Below are positions 5,538-14,644 of a DNA stretch of 64,000 nt, in pieces. This DNA comes from an uncultured Myxococcales bacterium. GTDB lineage: Bacteria; Myxococcota_A; UBA9042. Location: NCBI GenBank assembly GCA_903896545.1, contig CAITYF010000056.1:28401-92400 (forward strand), in the 5' to 3' direction. Below the pieces are notes generated by a model. It searched no databases, was not told the DNA's origin, and was given only the letters and a program-made list of their open reading frames with translations. A program made the position numbers and the translations under genes. Each line of letters starts with the position of its first letter. Positions within the stretch are counted from its first letter, which is position 1.

Positions 5538-8483
5538 ATGAAAGGCAACAGGCTGGACATGCTGAGTCAAAATATGAAGTTGAAGTTGTTGACCGCCGCG
5601 ACGGTGTTGCTTTCGGCCCAACGGGTGCTGGCGCAAGCGGCCGGTGGTGCCGCCAAGCCTGAGCCAGCGAAGGCGGAAGCGCCGGGCGATCGGACGATTC
5701 CGGTTCGCACCGGCACGGGCACGCTGAACAAGACCGGCAAGCCCGGCGAGTTGAAGGCGGGTGGCGGCACCGGCGTGCTGAAGCGCGGCAAGGGCTCGCT
5801 CGATCCGAACTACGATCCGGCGGATACGACCAAGAAGGTCGGGCCCCGCGATGACGATCCCCCGGCGGCGCGCGGTGGCAGCGGTGCGGACAAGTCCCTG
5901 CCGAGCGTGCTGGGCGGCGGCGTGGACGCGGCGGACAAGAAGCTGCCCGAGGACATCATCAAGTTCACGGCGAACTTTGGTGCAGACATCCGCTGCAAGA
6001 AGATTCCGCAGTCGGCGCGCGTGACGATGGACTTCCAGGACGCGCCCATTGAAGCGGTGACCAAGCTGCTCTCGTGTTGGACCAACCGCAACATCATGAT
6101 CGACACGCAGAAGAAGGGCGGCAAGATCACGATCCTCTCGCCGCAGCCGGTGAGCGTGTACGAGGCGTATCGCGCGTTCCTGTCCGCTTTGGCCGCGAAC
6201 GGCCTGACGATGACGCAGAAGGGGTCGTTCTACCACATCGTCGACAACACCGACGCGCGTTCGGGCGGCGCCAACGTGCTGGGGCCCAAGGCGAGCGTGC
6301 CGTCGGACGACAACATCGTGACGCGGTTGATCAAGCTCAAAAACATCGACGCCAAGGACGTGGAGCAGCTCGCGGGCAAGTTCAAGTCCAAGGCCGGCGA
6401 CGTGTTTGTGTACCCGCCGAACAACACGCTCATCGTGACGGACACGGGCACGAACATTCAGCGGATGATGAAGCTGCTGGCAGACGTCGATCTGCCTTTG
6501 GGTGCGGAGAAGATCTGGATTCGTCCCGTGCAACACATGGACGCGGGCGAGTTGGTGGAAAAAGTCACCGCGATCTTTGACGCGGGCGGCAAGGGTGCGT
6601 CGGCTCCGGCGGCTGGCAAAGATGCAGCGCCAGCGGGCGCGGTTCCGTCGACGGCGAACAAAGTCGTGCTGTCCAAGGTCATCGCGGACGATCGCTCAAA
6701 CCAGATCATCATCATCGCAACACGGACGAACTACCTGAAGGCGGACGCGCTGATTCGCAAGTTGGACGTGCCGATCCCCGGCGAAGGCGGCATGCACATC
6801 TACCATCTGGAGAATGCGGATGCGGAAGATGTGTCGCAGGCGCTCTCTGGTCTGACCGGCGGTGGCGGCGGTGGCGCCAAAAAGCCCGCAGGCGGAGCGG
6901 GCGGTGGCGCCGCGCCCAAGAGCGGTGGCGCGTCCAAGGGACCGAGCGGTCCGGCGTCGCTGTTTGAAGGCGACGTGAAGATCACCTCCTACAAGCAGTC
7001 CAACTCGCTCATCATCGAGAGCTCGCTCAAGGATTACCTGTCCTTGCAGAAGATCATCGGTGAGCTCGATCGGCGTCGCAAGCAGGTCTACGTCGAAGCG
7101 GTCATCATGGAAATCTCGACGTCCAAGAACCGCAAGACGCAGCTCGCGGGTTCGGCTGGCACGACGTTCGACATTGGCGGCTCGTCCGTGCCGCTGCTCT
7201 TTGGTCTGGGCGGCTTGGGCATGAGCGGCGTGAGCTTGCAGCAGCTGAACCAGGGCGGTTTCGCCGCCGGCATGCAGGGTCCGCTTTTGAACGTGAACAC
7301 GGGCAACACCGGCACGAGCTCGGTTTCGTCCGCGGCGACGCTCTCGATTCCGGCGTTCGGCTTCTTGATTCAGGCGATTCAGGAAAACAGCGACGTGAAC
7401 GTGCTGTCCACGCCGTCGATCCTGACCTTGAACAACGAAGACGCGGAGATCACGGTCGGTCGCAAAGTGCCCTACCGCTCGCAGTCCATGGGTAACATGG
7501 GCGGTCTCTCCAGCATGATGGGCGGCTTGGGCGGCATGATGGGCGGCGCAAGCTCCGCGCTCGGCAGCTTGGGCGGCATGGGCGGTCTCGGCGGCATGAT
7601 GGGCGGCATGATGGGCGGCGGCACGGTGCAGTTCCTGGACGTCGACTTGACGCTGAAGATCACGCCGCAGATCAACGAATCGGACTTCATCAAGCTGAAG
7701 ATCGACGAGTCGCTGAACGAAGTCGAAGGCATCGACCCCAACCTCGGGCCGACGACGTCCAAGCGCAAAGTCTCCAACACGGTCGTCGTGCGCGATCAGC
7801 AGCCGGTCGTCATCGGCGGCTTGGTGACGGATCGCGAGACGACGGGCGTGGCGAAGGTGCCGATCCTCGGCGACTTGCCGCTGCTTGGGTTGCTCTTCCG
7901 CAAGACGACCAAGCTCATTGAGAAGAAGAACCTGATGCTCATCATCGTGCCGCACATCATCAAGGATCCGAGCGATCTGGAGCGGATGCACGAGACGAAG
8001 ATGGCGCAGATTCGCGAGTTTGCCGACGAACTGGCGACCAAGCGCAAGGAGTACGACGGCAAGATCGACTTCCGCAAGAAGAAAGGCTTCCTGGAATCGC
8101 TCTTCCTGACCGTGGACAAAGCGGCGACGGAGCGCAAGCAGGCAGAGAAGGCGTACTTCGACAACATGGACGTGGACATGGTCGGTTCGCCGGATTCGCA
8201 CAATCTGGAGCACGACGACTTCGCGGACAAGAAGGACGACGAAGCGCCGGAGAGCAGTGAGCCGGACGTGATCGAGTTGCCCGCGGGCGACGCGAAGCCG
8301 ACGGCGGAAAAACCTGCGGACGAGGCGGACAGGAAGCCCGCGGAGAGCAAAGAAGCCGCGGCGAAGGCGCTGAAGGCGGCCAAGGCCAAAGTGAAGGCGA
8401 AGCCGGGCAAGGCGGGGACGACGAAGGTCATCGCGCCGAACCCGGAGAGCAAGCCGGAGCCGGTGAAGCCGGGTCAGGAGTAA
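5538..8483 (+). CDS. gspD: type II secretion system secretin GspD
   Basis: The protein has 981 residues (typical ~650-750) and forms the outer-membrane gate. A signal-like N-terminus (second in-frame ATG near residue 13, MKLKLLTAATVLLSAQ) precedes a low-complexity Gly/Lys/Ala linker. N0 (~135-235) and N1-N3 modules come next; N2/N3 is broken by a Gly/Ala/Lys-rich stretch near 445-475. The C-terminal secretin domain carries VPILGDLPLLGLLFR. Between VPYRSQS and TVQFLDVDLTLKITP lies a Met/Gly-rich loop (~650-695). A ~160-residue charged Lys/Glu/Ala tail follows the secretin domain. The start is uncertain: ATG at 5538 is given, and ATGs at 5559 or 5574 are equally plausible. Confidence 0.9.
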   Translation: MKGNRLDMLSQNMKLKLLTAATVLLSAQRVLAQAAGGAAKPEPAKAEAPGDRTIPVRTGTGTLNKTGKPGELKAGGGTGVLKRGKGSLDPNYDPADTTKKVGPRDDDPPAARGGSGADKSLPSVLGGGVDAADKKLPEDIIKFTANFGADIRCKKIPQSARVTMDFQDAPIEAVTKLLSCWTNRNIMIDTQKKGGKITILSPQPVSVYEAYRAFLSALAANGLTMTQKGSFYHIVDNTDARSGGANVLGPKASVPSDDNIVTRLIKLKNIDAKDVEQLAGKFKSKAGDVFVYPPNNTLIVTDTGTNIQRMMKLLADVDLPLGAEKIWIRPVQHMDAGELVEKVTAIFDAGGKGASAPAAGKDAAPAGAVPSTANKVVLSKVIADDRSNQIIIIATRTNYLKADALIRKLDVPIPGEGGMHIYHLENADAEDVSQALSGLTGGGGGGAKKPAGGAGGGAAPKSGGASKGPSGPASLFEGDVKITSYKQSNSLIIESSLKDYLSLQKIIGELDRRRKQVYVEAVIMEISTSKNRKTQLAGSAGTTFDIGGSSVPLLFGLGGLGMSGVSLQQLNQGGFAAGMQGPLLNVNTGNTGTSSVSSAATLSIPAFGFLIQAIQENSDVNVLSTPSILTLNNEDAEITVGRKVPYRSQSMGNMGGLSSMMGGLGGMMGGASSALGSLGGMGGLGGMMGGMMGGGTVQFLDVDLTLKITPQINESDFIKLKIDESLNEVEGIDPNLGPTTSKRKVSNTVVVRDQQPVVIGGLVTDRETTGVAKVPILGDLPLLGLLFRKTTKLIEKKNLMLIIVPHIIKDPSDLERMHETKMAQIREFADELATKRKEYDGKIDFRKKKGFLESLFLTVDKAATERKQAEKAYFDNMDVDMVGSPDSHNLEHDDFADKKDDEAPESSEPDVIELPAGDAKPTAEKPADEADRKPAESKEAAAKALKAAKAKVKAKPGKAGTTKVIAPNPESKPEPVKPGQE

Positions 8484-8567
8484 GGGCGCGGGAATTGGCA
8501 GGTGCCCACAGGGGCGCGCGACAGCAGTGAGCGGCACGGCGACGTGCAGGCGGAGTGAGCGGACAGC

Positions 8568-10292
8568 ATGGTAGACCCACGCACAATTGGCGAGATTCTG
8601 GTGGACGCCGGCGCGTGCTCGGCGGAGGCCGTGGAATCGGCGCTGAAGACGCAAGACGAGCGCGGCGGGCTGTCGGGGGAAATCCTCGTTCAGCAGGGCT
8701 CGGTTTCGCGGATGCAGCTGATCAAGGGCCTCGGCCAGCAGTTTGGCCTCACGGTGCAGGAGAAGATCGACGACACGACGCTCGACGCTTCTTTGGTCGC
8801 CAACATCACGATGGGCTGGGCGCGTGAGGCCGAGGTGCTGCCGATTCGCAAGACCGGGCCAGTGCTGGAAGTGGCGGTGGCCAACCCGCTGGCGCTCGAC
8901 GCGCTGGACGATCTGCGCGTGATGTTTGGCGGCATGCGCGTGCTGCCGCTCCTGGTGTCGACCGACGTGCTGCACGCCGCGATCAACACGGCGTTTGACC
9001 GACGCGCGCGCGCCGATCAGGTCGTCGACGACATGGAAAAAGGCGATGACGGCGTGGCCGACATCGCGATGGAATTGGAAGACGCGGCCAAGGACATCCT
9101 CGATGAGGACGACGAAGCACCGATCATCCGCCTCGTGAACTCCGTGCTGAACCAAGCGGCCAAAGAGCGCGTGTCCGACGTGCACATTGAGCCGATGGAA
9201 AAGTACGTGCTCGTGCGGTTCCGCCGCGACGGCGTGCTGAAAGAAGTCGTGCGGACGTCCAAGAAGTTCCAGGCGTCGATCACCAGCCGCGTGAAGATCA
9301 TGGGCGGTCTGAACATCGCCGAGAAGCGCTTGCCGCAAGATGGTCGCATTCGCATCAAAGTGGCCGGTCGCGACATCGACTTGCGTCTTTCGACGATTCC
9401 GACGGCGCACGGCGAGCGCATCGTGATGCGTCTTTTGGACAAAGGCTCGACGACGCTGGACCTGAAGACGCTGGGCATGCGCGACGACGTCGTGACGGCG
9501 ATTCAGGAGCTGGTGCACAAGCCGAATGGAATCTTGCTCTGCACCGGTCCGACGGGCTCCGGCAAGACGACGACGCTGTATTCGGCGCTCATGTCGATCA
9601 ATAAGCCGGACATCAACATTTTGACGATTGAAGATCCGGTGGAATACCAGCTGGAAGGCATCGGCCAGATGCAGGTGAACCCGAAGATCGGCTTTACGTT
9701 CGCGAGCGGTCTGCGCGCGACGTTGCGTCAGGATCCGGACGTTGTGCTCGTCGGCGAAATTCGCGATCTGGAAACGGCGGAAATTGCGGTGCAAGCGGCG
9801 CTGACCGGTCACTTGGTGCTGTCGACGGTGCACACGAACGACGCGGCGTCGACGTTTACGCGTCTTGTCGACATGGGTGTGGAGCCGTTCCTGTTGTCGT
9901 CGTCGATTGCCGGCATCCTGGCGCAGCGGCTTTGCCGCGTGCTCTGCCGCGACTGCAAAGTGCCGCACACGCCGACCAAGCTGGAGATCGAGCAGCTGGG
10001 CATGCAGCCCGACGATCCGCGGCTGAAGACCGCGACGTTCTTTGCGGCGAAAGGCTGCCCGCAGTGCTCGATGTCCGGTTACGCCGGGCGAATGGGCTTG
10101 CACGAGCTTTTGGTGCCGAACGAAGACGTGAAGCGGCTGGTCGTGAGCAAGAACGACGCCGGCGCGATCAAGCGCTGCGCTGTCGCCAACGGAATGCTGA
10201 CGCTGCTCCACGACGGCGCCTACAAGTGCATGTTGGGCAAGACGACGGTCGAAGAAGTAATGCGCATTGCGAATGCGGATGTCGAAGAATGA
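8568..10292 (+). CDS. gspE: type II secretion ATPase GspE
   Basis: The protein has 574 residues. It is the hexameric cytoplasmic ATPase that drives pseudopilus assembly. The N-terminal MshEN/T2SSE_N-type domain (residues 1-150) binds the GspL cytoplasmic domain in known systems. The ATPase core contains Walker A GPTGSGKTTTLYSAL (~325-339), the Asp box IEDPVEYQLEG, Walker B DPDVVLVGEIRD (~388-399), and the His box LSTVHTNDA. The zinc-binding tetracysteine module is present (CRVLCRDC ... CPQC, ~462-500), as in GspE proteins. All catalytic residues are intact. It is preceded by an 84-bp gap after gspD. Confidence 0.93.
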   Translation: MVDPRTIGEILVDAGACSAEAVESALKTQDERGGLSGEILVQQGSVSRMQLIKGLGQQFGLTVQEKIDDTTLDASLVANITMGWAREAEVLPIRKTGPVLEVAVANPLALDALDDLRVMFGGMRVLPLLVSTDVLHAAINTAFDRRARADQVVDDMEKGDDGVADIAMELEDAAKDILDEDDEAPIIRLVNSVLNQAAKERVSDVHIEPMEKYVLVRFRRDGVLKEVVRTSKKFQASITSRVKIMGGLNIAEKRLPQDGRIRIKVAGRDIDLRLSTIPTAHGERIVMRLLDKGSTTLDLKTLGMRDDVVTAIQELVHKPNGILLCTGPTGSGKTTTLYSALMSINKPDINILTIEDPVEYQLEGIGQMQVNPKIGFTFASGLRATLRQDPDVVLVGEIRDLETAEIAVQAALTGHLVLSTVHTNDAASTFTRLVDMGVEPFLLSSSIAGILAQRLCRVLCRDCKVPHTPTKLEIEQLGMQPDDPRLKTATFFAAKGCPQCSMSGYAGRMGLHELLVPNEDVKRLVVSKNDAGAIKRCAVANGMLTLLHDGAYKCMLGKTTVEEVMRIANADVEE

Positions 10293-10387
10293 AAAACAAC
10301 GCGGAACACTGAATCCGCGTTGACCCAACCGTAGGGCGAGGGCTCGTCCCCCGCCGGTGCAGAGAAGACTGAGGACCCCAAAGAACC

Positions 10388-11653
10388 ATGGCTGTCTACG
10401 AGTACACAGGCAAAGACGCGAGCGGCAAGACGATCAAAGGCGTCTTGGACGTGGACGGCGTGCGTGCGCTCAAAAACACGTTGCGCCGCGACCGCATCTT
10501 CCTCATCGAGTACCACGAGTCCAGCGCACGCGGCAAAAGCAAAGGCAAAGTCGGCGTCGGCGGTGCCAAGAAGCAAGGTTCGCGCGAGCTCGATCTGGAA
10601 GACCTGCTCACGCGCATCACGCCGCAGGACGTCAGCGAGATGACCCGGCAGCTTGCGACGCTGATCAAGGCGGGCGTGCCGCTGGTGGACAGCCTCGCGG
10701 CCATCGTCGAGCAGGTCGAGAATCCGAAGTTGAAGCGCATTCTGGCGCGCGTGCGCACCGACGTGAATGAAGGTGCGCCGTTCTGGCGGGCGCTCGCGGT
10801 GCACGACAAGGTTTTTGAGACGACCTACTACAACATGGCGCGTGCCGGCGAGTCGTCGGGCAATCTGGACACCGTGCTCGCGCGTTTGGCGGACTTCACC
10901 GAGTCGCAGGTCCGCTTGCGCAACAAAATCATCGGCGCGATGACGTACCCGGTCATCATGCTCTGCATCTCGTTTGCCATCGTGACCGGCATGATGGTCT
11001 TCGTCGTGCCGCAAATCACGGTGATGTTCGAGGACCTCGGCGCGGATCTGCCGATTCTGACCAAGGTGCTGATCGGCATGTCACACGCGATGACCAGCTA
11101 CTGGTGGCTGCTTCTGGGCTGCATCGGCGGTGTGGTTTACCTATTTCGCCGTTGGAAAGCCACGGAAACGGGCGCGGATCGCTGGGACACGTTGCTCTTG
11201 AAAGTGCCCATCCTCGGCGACCTCATCCGCAAGATCGCGATTTCGCGCTTCTCACGCACGCTCGCGACGCTGCTTTCGTCAGGCGTGCCGCTGCTGACGG
11301 CGATGGAGATCGTCGAAAACGTCGTCGCCAATCGCGTGCTGGCCAAGGTGCTGGCGGAAGCGCGCAACGCGATCCGCGAGGGCGACAGCATCGCGGGGCC
11401 GTTGAAGCGCTCCAACCAGTTCCCGCCGATGGTCGTCCACATGATCTCGATCGGCGAGCGCTCAGGCGAGCTGGAGAACATGCTGAAGAACGTGTCAGAG
11501 AGCTACGAGAACCAGGTCGACACGCGCGTCAACGCGCTGACGAGCCTGCTCGAGCCGCTGATGATCGTATTCATGGGCATCGTGGTGGCGTTTCTGGTGG
11601 CGGCGATCCTGCTGCCGATGATGCAGCTGACCAAGGCTGTGCAAGCGGGCTAG
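10388..11653 (+). CDS. gspF: type II secretion inner-membrane platform protein GspF
   Basis: The protein has 421 residues. It forms the polytopic core of the assembly platform. Two repeated T2SSF domains are seen (roughly 80-200 and 285-410), each with the motif family ATLIKAGVPLVDSL / ATLLSSGVPLLTAME. Membrane helices lie at about 180-215, 238-255 and 385-412. A Lys/Gly-rich insert (ARGKSKGKVGVGGAKKQ) precedes the first domain. A 95-bp gap separates it from gspE; the next gene, gspG, follows after 20 bp. Confidence 0.93.
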   Translation: MAVYEYTGKDASGKTIKGVLDVDGVRALKNTLRRDRIFLIEYHESSARGKSKGKVGVGGAKKQGSRELDLEDLLTRITPQDVSEMTRQLATLIKAGVPLVDSLAAIVEQVENPKLKRILARVRTDVNEGAPFWRALAVHDKVFETTYYNMARAGESSGNLDTVLARLADFTESQVRLRNKIIGAMTYPVIMLCISFAIVTGMMVFVVPQITVMFEDLGADLPILTKVLIGMSHAMTSYWWLLLGCIGGVVYLFRRWKATETGADRWDTLLLKVPILGDLIRKIAISRFSRTLATLLSSGVPLLTAMEIVENVVANRVLAKVLAEARNAIREGDSIAGPLKRSNQFPPMVVHMISIGERSGELENMLKNVSESYENQVDTRVNALTSLLEPLMIVFMGIVVAFLVAAILLPMMQLTKAVQAG

Positions 11654-11673
11654 ACGACTTTTGGAGGTGTGAG

Positions 11674-12102
11674 ATGGTGGACAAGAAGCAGTTGGAACAA
11701 GTTCTGGCGGAAGTGCGCAAAGGCGAGCGCGGCATGACGCTCATTGAAATCATGGTCGTGATCGTGATCATCGGCGTGCTTGGTTCGGCGCTCGCGTACG
11801 GCGTGTTCGGCATGCTCGGCGACGCGAAGATCGACGCGGCGCGCGCGCAGGTGCAGACCGTCGGTGGCGTCGTTGAGGCGTATCAAGCGCGCAATGGCGA
11901 CTACCCGTCCTCGCTCGCGGCGCTCACCGAGGGCAAGCGCGCCAAGCTGAAGCAGGGCAACCTGAAGGATCCGTGGAAGCAGGATCTGCAGTTCTCGGTG
12001 CAAGGCGATGACGGCTTCTCGCTGTGCTCCAACGGTGAAGACAAGCGGCCGGGCAGCCCGGATGACATCTGCTACGGCCAGCCGGACAACAACAAGCAGT
12101 AG
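11674..12102 (+). CDS. gspG: major pseudopilin GspG
   Basis: The protein has 142 residues. It is the main subunit of the periplasmic pseudopilus. The ATG at 11674 is preceded by GGAGG at 11663-11667. The class III leader ends KGERG, with cleavage before MTLIEIMVVIVIIGVLG; Glu5, needed for subunit docking, is present. After the helix, the GspG C-terminal domain contains GDYPSSLAALTEG, LKDPWKQ, and the calcium-site-like end CSNGEDKRPGSPDDICYG. The leader is longer (20 residues) than in enterobacterial GspG. Processing needs a prepilin peptidase that is not in this window. Confidence 0.93.
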   Translation: MVDKKQLEQVLAEVRKGERGMTLIEIMVVIVIIGVLGSALAYGVFGMLGDAKIDAARAQVQTVGGVVEAYQARNGDYPSSLAALTEGKRAKLKQGNLKDPWKQDLQFSVQGDDGFSLCSNGEDKRPGSPDDICYGQPDNNKQ

Positions 12103-12123
12103 GCCCAAGGTGGGCTGAGGAAG

Positions 12124-12825
12124 TTGCAACAGGTGCGGAATCAACGTGGCTTTACGCTTATCGAACTGATCGTTGTGGTCGCCGTCATGGCGGTGATCAC
12201 TGCGGCGGTTGTGACAGGCGTGGGCAACGTGCGCGGCGCGTCGGTGCAGTCGGAGACCGGCAAGATCGGCGTCGCGGTGCGGTACCTGTACAACCTGACG
12301 GTGTTGTCGGGCAAAGTGCATCGGCTGGTCTTTGATCTGGACAAGCGGATGTACTGGGGTGAAGAGCAGACGTCCGACGATCCGTGCCAGCAGTTTCTGC
12401 TGCCCGGTGAAGGCGATGACGAGGAAGCGAAGAAGGCCGCCAAAAAGAAGCCGAAGAAGAGCAAAAGCGGCAAAGGCGGCAAGGTCGTTGAGGACGAACC
12501 GGCGAAGATGGACGCCGGCTTCACCGAGACCAAGTCGCGGCTGCTGGCCAAGTACACGATGGACGCAGGCATTTCGATCGCGGGCGTGATGACGTCACAC
12601 CAGAACGAACCGCTGAAGAAAGGCACGGCGTACTTGTACTTCTTCCCCAACGGCACGACGGAAAACGCGCTGATCTGGGTCAAGGGCGACGGCGCAGCGG
12701 AAGACGACGACGCGGACGTCATGACGGTCGAGGTCAAGGCACTGCAAGGCGCGGCGAAGCTGCACAACGAGAAAGTGCCGCTTGAGAAGATCGACAAGAG
12801 CGACAACGAGAAGGGGGAGAGATGA
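12124..12825 (+). CDS. gspH: minor pseudopilin GspH
   Basis: The protein has 233 residues. It starts at TTG 12124 with a GAGGAAG ribosome site. The prepilin leader cleaves at NQRG/FTLIELIVVVAVMAV, with Glu5 present. The order after gspG and the following beta-rich domain (VRYLYNLTVLSGKVHRLVFDL) fit GspH. An unusual Lys/Gly-rich insert (AKKAAKKKPKKSKSGKGGK, residues ~103-121) interrupts the globular part. The stop overlaps the gspI ATG (ATGA). Assignment as GspH rather than another minor pseudopilin rests on gene order and the H-type fold signature. Confidence 0.8.
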   Translation: MQQVRNQRGFTLIELIVVVAVMAVITAAVVTGVGNVRGASVQSETGKIGVAVRYLYNLTVLSGKVHRLVFDLDKRMYWGEEQTSDDPCQQFLLPGEGDDEEAKKAAKKKPKKSKSGKGGKVVEDEPAKMDAGFTETKSRLLAKYTMDAGISIAGVMTSHQNEPLKKGTAYLYFFPNGTTENALIWVKGDGAAEDDDADVMTVEVKALQGAAKLHNEKVPLEKIDKSDNEKGER

Positions 12826-13742
12826 GAATCCCCCGCGGCTTCACGCTCCTCGAAGTGCTCATCGCCATGGCGGTTCTGGCGTTCGCGCTGACCATCATCA
12901 CGGCGGGCGCGTCCTCGTCCGCTGTCTTTTCCAAACGCGTGTACCGCTCGACCGCGGCCGCCCTGCTTTTGCGCGGCGCCGTGTTGGACATCGAGGAGAA
13001 GTACCGCAAGGACGGCTTCCCGACCAACGACGTCAACGGCAAGGACTGCGAGCTGCCCAAGGTCTACGCGCGGCAGTTCAAGTGCACGTACGACCTGATC
13101 GGCTTGAACCTCGACGACGGCATGATCAGCGACATCACGGGGCGCGCGCAGCAGTCGCTGACGCAGGCGCAAGAAGGGCTGGCGGCGACGGGCGCGCTGG
13201 ACAAGCTGAGCAATCCGGGCGCGAACGGTGCGCCCAAGGACAAGCCGGCGAATTTGTCGCAGTCCGCGGGCAACGCGCAAGAGACGGGCTTGGACCTGAC
13301 GCAGATCGCCAAAGGCGGCGACTTGATGGGGCTGCTGGGCGTGCTCCTGATGTCGGGCGAGCAAGGCATGGGGCTCTTGAGCCTGTGCGACATCAACATT
13401 TCCGTGCTGCAGATGTCGATGGGGCTGATGGTCGCGGAGCTCCTGCCGCGCGTCCTGAAGCGTGCCTCGGACCGGACGCGCAAGATTATTCTGCACTTGA
13501 GCTGGAAGGACGACGAATTCGGCGTCGATCCGGAGGCCAAGAAGCGCAAAACGCTCGTCGTGGAGAGCTTTACAACGGCCGTGAGCGAAGAAGAGTCGCG
13601 GCAGATTCAGCAGATGAAGATGATGGACAAGGTCCAGAACGCGATGAACCCGAACGGCGGACAGATGCCGGGGCAGGCCAATCCGTTGAGCGGTCCGGGC
13701 GTCGGCGTTGGCGGCAACCGCCGCATGGGAGGTCCGAACTAA
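12822..13742 (+). CDS. gspI: minor pseudopilin GspI (enlarged)
   Basis: The protein has 306 residues, about twice the usual GspI length. A short leader ends PRG before FTLLEVLIAMAVLAFALT, with Glu5 present; the LLEVLIAMAVLAFAL helix is the usual GspI signature. GspI caps the pseudopilus tip with GspJ and GspK. The extra length is a central region rich in Gly, Leu, Met and Gln (~100-220) and a Met/Gln/Gly-rich tail. Start and stop overlap the neighbours by 4 bp and 1 bp (ATGA; TAATG), so translation is coupled. Confidence 0.8.
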   Translation: MRIPRGFTLLEVLIAMAVLAFALTIITAGASSSAVFSKRVYRSTAAALLLRGAVLDIEEKYRKDGFPTNDVNGKDCELPKVYARQFKCTYDLIGLNLDDGMISDITGRAQQSLTQAQEGLAATGALDKLSNPGANGAPKDKPANLSQSAGNAQETGLDLTQIAKGGDLMGLLGVLLMSGEQGMGLLSLCDINISVLQMSMGLMVAELLPRVLKRASDRTRKIILHLSWKDDEFGVDPEAKKRKTLVVESFTTAVSEEESRQIQQMKMMDKVQNAMNPNGGQMPGQANPLSGPGVGVGGNRRMGGPN

Positions 13743-14644
13743 TGCAGAACTCCCGCGGCTTTACGCTTATCGAAATTCTCGTCGCCGTCGCGCTTTTGGC
13801 GATGATGGGCGTGATTTTGACGACCGCGACGGGCTCGATCTTGGGCGCGATCAAGGACACGCGGGAAAGTCAGGAGCAGTACCACGCCGCGCGCGTCGCG
13901 CTGGGTCGGATGGAACGCGAAATCGCGATGGCGTACCTGTCCAAGCACCAGAGCGAGTTCAAAACGACCAAGACGGCGTTCATCGGCAAGGGCAACAGCC
14001 TGACGTTCAGCTACATGGGCCACCGCCGCATGACGCGCAACGCGCCGGAGAGCGACGAAGGTTTTGTCACGTACCGCCTGGAAAAAGATCGCAGCACTGG
14101 CCAGAGCATTTTGGTGCGACGCGAGAAGCCGGTCATCGACGATCAGCCGGAAAAAGGCGGTCAGAAGCTGGTGTTGGCGACGGGCGTGAGCAAGCTGAGT
14201 TTCTCGTACTGGGATTTTGACAAGGAAAGTTGGCAGTCGGACTGGAAAGTGGAGATCGACAACGCCAAGGAACTGGAGATGAAGAAGTCGATGGCGGCGA
14301 CGGCGATCGGCGCGGCGACGGGCAACAACGATCTGGGCAAGGCGATGGTGCAGGCACAAACGCAAGCGCAGGAGAACAACCACGGTCCGGACGATCTGTG
14401 GCTGCCGGCGCGCGTGCGGATTTCCCTGACGCTGGAGACCGATGACAGCGAGCTCGCTTTTGAGACGCAGACGCGCGTGCGCGTGATGCAGCCGATTGAG
14501 TTTGCCGGGATTCAGACGCCCAAGCCGTTTGAGAACACACTGAATCCGTATGCGGCGATGCCGGCGACGACGCCGAACGGCTTTGGTGCATCGCCCATGG
14601 GCGGCACCGGCGGTATCAACCCGCTGACGGGGAAGCCGAACTGA
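13742..14644 (+). CDS. gspJ: minor pseudopilin GspJ
   Basis: The protein has 300 residues (usual ~200). The leader MQNSRG is followed by FTLIEILVAVALLAMMGVIL, with Glu5 present. The GspJ domain continues with ALGRMEREIAMAYLS, and later YWDFDKESWQSDWKVE and LWLPARVRISLTLE, both typical GspJ strands. In known systems it forms the tip complex with GspI and GspK. The extra length includes an Ala/Gln/Asn-rich insert (near residues 185-215) and a Pro/Gly-rich tail. ATG shares the A of the gspI TAA. Confidence 0.85.
   Translation: MQNSRGFTLIEILVAVALLAMMGVILTTATGSILGAIKDTRESQEQYHAARVALGRMEREIAMAYLSKHQSEFKTTKTAFIGKGNSLTFSYMGHRRMTRNAPESDEGFVTYRLEKDRSTGQSILVRREKPVIDDQPEKGGQKLVLATGVSKLSFSYWDFDKESWQSDWKVEIDNAKELEMKKSMAATAIGAATGNNDLGKAMVQAQTQAQENNHGPDDLWLPARVRISLTLETDDSELAFETQTRVRVMQPIEFAGIQTPKPFENTLNPYAAMPATTPNGFGASPMGGTGGINPLTGKPN

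Noticed and set aside
6696..10328. Very long open frame on the minus strand (about 1200 codons) opposite gspD and gspE
   Set aside because: It is a GC-rich antisense shadow of two clear genes, and its translation is Arg/His-rich without any family pattern.
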